A DNA stretch of 64,000 bases, from contig NZ_VMSB01000001.1 in NCBI RefSeq assembly GCF_009858245.1, positions 248,001-312,000 of the forward strand, read 5' to 3'. This DNA comes from Ornithinibacter aureus (lineage in GTDB: Bacteria > Actinomycetota > Actinomycetes > Actinomycetales > Dermatophilaceae). Below are positions 62,859 to 64,000 of the stretch, one piece after another. A program made the translations under genes and the position numbers. The notes below the pieces were generated by a model. The model saw only the letters and a list, made by a program, of their open reading frames with translations, was not told the origin of the DNA and did no database searches. Position 1 is the first letter of the stretch; each line of letters begins with the position of its first letter.

Positions 62859-63670
62859 TCGCTCGCACCGCCGCCATCGGCGGCCTTGCCGCGGGGGCGG
62901 CCCACGGCGCGTTCCGGCTCCTCACCGGCACGGTGACCTCCCGCCGGTGGGCGCGCACGAACCACGCCGGGCACGACGTCACCCTCCTCGAAGGCCCTGC
63001 CTACGTCATCGGGGCGACGGTGGGGGCTGCCGCAGGCGCCGTCGCGACCGGCCCTGCGGGCGTGGTGGCGGCCGTCGGTGCCGGTGCGTTCGGCGCCCTG
63101 GACGACTTCGGTGGCGACGGGTCGAGCAAGGGCCTCAAGGGGCACCTCGGAGCCGCCGCCCGTGGGCAGATCACGACCGGTTTCCTGAAGATCGTGGGCA
63201 TCGGCGCCACCGGGCTGGCTGCGGCGACCCTCGCCGACCGTTCGCGCGTTGACGTCAACGCCCTTGACGCCCTCGTGGGTGGTGCCGTCATCGCCGGATC
63301 GGCCAACCTCGCCAACCTGCTCGACCTGCGCCCGGGGCGCGCCCTGAAGGTGACCCTGCTCGCCGCACTGCCGTTGACGGTGCGCCGCGGGCCGGGGGCC
63401 TACGCCGCGTCGGCCGCCGCGGGAGCCGCCCTCGGGGTGATCCGCCCCGATCTTGCCGGGACGGCCATGCTCGGCGACACCGGCGCCAACGCCGCCGGGG
63501 CCCTGGTCGGATCGGCACTGGTCGAGGCCACCGGTCGCCGTGGGCGGGTGGCGGCCCTGGTGGTGCTCGCCGCCCTGACCCTGGCCTCGGAGCGCGTGAG
63601 CTTCACGAAGGTCATCGAGTCGACGCCCGGCCTGCGCGAGCTCGACGCCTGGGGCCGGCCGACGCGATGA
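62855..63670 (+). CDS. PNPT-like (MraY/WecA-type) membrane protein next to murJ
   Basis: This 271-residue hydrophobic protein carries reduced versions of polyprenyl-phosphate phosphoglycosyl transferase motifs: Asp83-Asp84 in 'GALDDFGGDGSSKGLKGHL', 'ANLANLLDLRPGRALK' (about 150) like the MraY 'NLTDGLDG' block, and 'AMLGDTGANAAGALVG' (about 205) like 'GDxGS'. It is shorter than MraY (about 360 residues) with roughly seven hydrophobic segments, so it is either a compact member or a non-enzymatic relative. It overlaps steB and murJ at both ends. Confidence 0.75.
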   Translation: MIARTAAIGGLAAGAAHGAFRLLTGTVTSRRWARTNHAGHDVTLLEGPAYVIGATVGAAAGAVATGPAGVVAAVGAGAFGALDDFGGDGSSKGLKGHLGAAARGQITTGFLKIVGIGATGLAAATLADRSRVDVNALDALVGGAVIAGSANLANLLDLRPGRALKVTLLAALPLTVRRGPGAYAASAAAGAALGVIRPDLAGTAMLGDTGANAAGALVGSALVEATGRRGRVAALVVLAALTLASERVSFTKVIESTPGLRELDAWGRPTR

Positions 63671-64000
63671 CGGGTCGCCGCTTCGCCTCAGGCATCGCCG
63701 GGGCCGCCGGGCTGATCGCCGTCACGACCCTGCTCGCCCGCATCGCCGGGTTCGGACGGATCCTCGTGTTCACGGATGCCGTGCGCGCGGGTGGTGTGGG
63801 CGGCATCTACCAGACCGTCAACGCCATCCCCAACGTGATGTTCGAGGTGGCTGCGGGAGGCATCCTCGCGGCTGTCGCAGTTCCCCTCATCGCCCACCGG
63901 CTAGGGGCCGGAGAGCGCGACCGGGCCGAGCACACGGCATCCGTGCTCCTGTCATGGACCCTCATGGTCCTGGTTCCGCTGGCCGCCCTGCTGTGGGCGC
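63667..64000 (+). CDS. murJ: MurJ lipid II flippase, 3' truncated by window
   Basis: The first 111 residues of an MviN/MurJ protein: 'GLIAVTTLLARIAGFGRILVFTDAV', 'GGIYQTVNAIPNVMFEVAAGGILAAVAVPLIAH' in part, which is the family's N-terminal two-helix signature. MurJ moves lipid II to the outer face of the membrane for peptidoglycan synthesis. The ATG overlaps the PNPT-like stop. The remaining part, about 400 residues or more, lies beyond the window. Confidence 0.9.
   Translation, partial: MTGRRFASGIAGAAGLIAVTTLLARIAGFGRILVFTDAVRAGGVGGIYQTVNAIPNVMFEVAAGGILAAVAVPLIAHRLGAGERDRAEHTASVLLSWTLMVLVPLAALLWA

Overview
The window is high-GC actinobacterial chromosome. The 16S and 23S genes, the about 100-nt high-GC-Gram-positive insertion in 23S, DUF3052-ahpE, priA in place of hisA, the glnA2-glnE pair, polyphosphate glucokinase and the recN-steA-steB-murJ cluster all point to Actinobacteria. 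16S character and overall gene style suggest Intrasporangiaceae (Janibacter/Phycicoccus/Knoellia-like), which is an inference. Almost all of it is core genome. The only typical accessory module is a vapBC toxin-antitoxin pair at 10.4-11.1 kb. No CRISPR, prophage or insertion sequence was seen.

Layout. 0-4.6 kb: end of a PH-domain membrane protein, DUF3052, ahpE, tRNA-Val(UAC) abutting a Nif3-family gene, a zinc-ribbon coiled-coil protein and an RNase HI carrying a decayed phosphatase-like tail. 4.6-10 kb: rhodanese-metZ pair, SRPBCC protein, MpaB-like oxygenase, yaaA and an RNB ribonuclease divergent from it. 10.0-12.6 kb: RNase P RNA, vapBC, a stand-alone CarH-like B12-binding protein and an MBL-fold hydrolase. 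12.6-16.2 kb, mostly minus strand: ppgK-map, a methyltransferase and panB. 16.3-26.7 kb: glnA2-glnE, then hisD-hisC-hisB-(unknown)-hisH-priA-sseB-like. 26.8-31.8 kb: long attenuator-bearing leader, infC (ATC start), rpmI, rplT, rRNA methyltransferase, orphan PAS kinase and an MFS transporter. 31.8-36.4 kb: pheS-pheT, SDR and a long hairpin. 36.4-44.1 kb: ArgR-boxed operon argC-(ACT protein)-argJ-B-D-F-R-H, without argG. 44.2-47.9 kb: 3-methyladenine glycosylase, lipoprotein, a frameshifted adenosine deaminase and tyrS. 48.1-53.8 kb: rRNA operon 16S-23S-5S with promoter, processing stems and terminator. 54.0-64.0 kb: disordered TPR-like protein, HAD phosphatase, histone-H1-like protein, small protein, tlyA, nadK, recN, steA, steB, a PNPT-like membrane protein and the start of murJ.

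How it works together. Many genes are translationally coupled through 4-base ATGA/GTGA overlaps, so the his, arg and tlyA-to-murJ blocks read as operons. Many first genes carry a TANNNT -10 box 6-8 nt before the start codon, which implies leaderless mRNAs. The arg operon is autoregulated by its own ArgR and contains an ACT protein resembling the animal arginine sensor CASTOR. The terminal block joins cell division (SteA/SteB) to lipid-linked precursor handling (PNPT-like protein, MurJ).

The most unusual observations are: a CarH photoreceptor core with no DNA-binding domain, the ACT protein inside the arg operon, a non-canonical infC start behind an intrinsic terminator, a tRNA whose 3' end lies one base from a start codon, a 1-bp frameshift in add, a 63-nt near-perfect hairpin upstream of argC, and strong over-representation of the 8-mer GGATGCCG.
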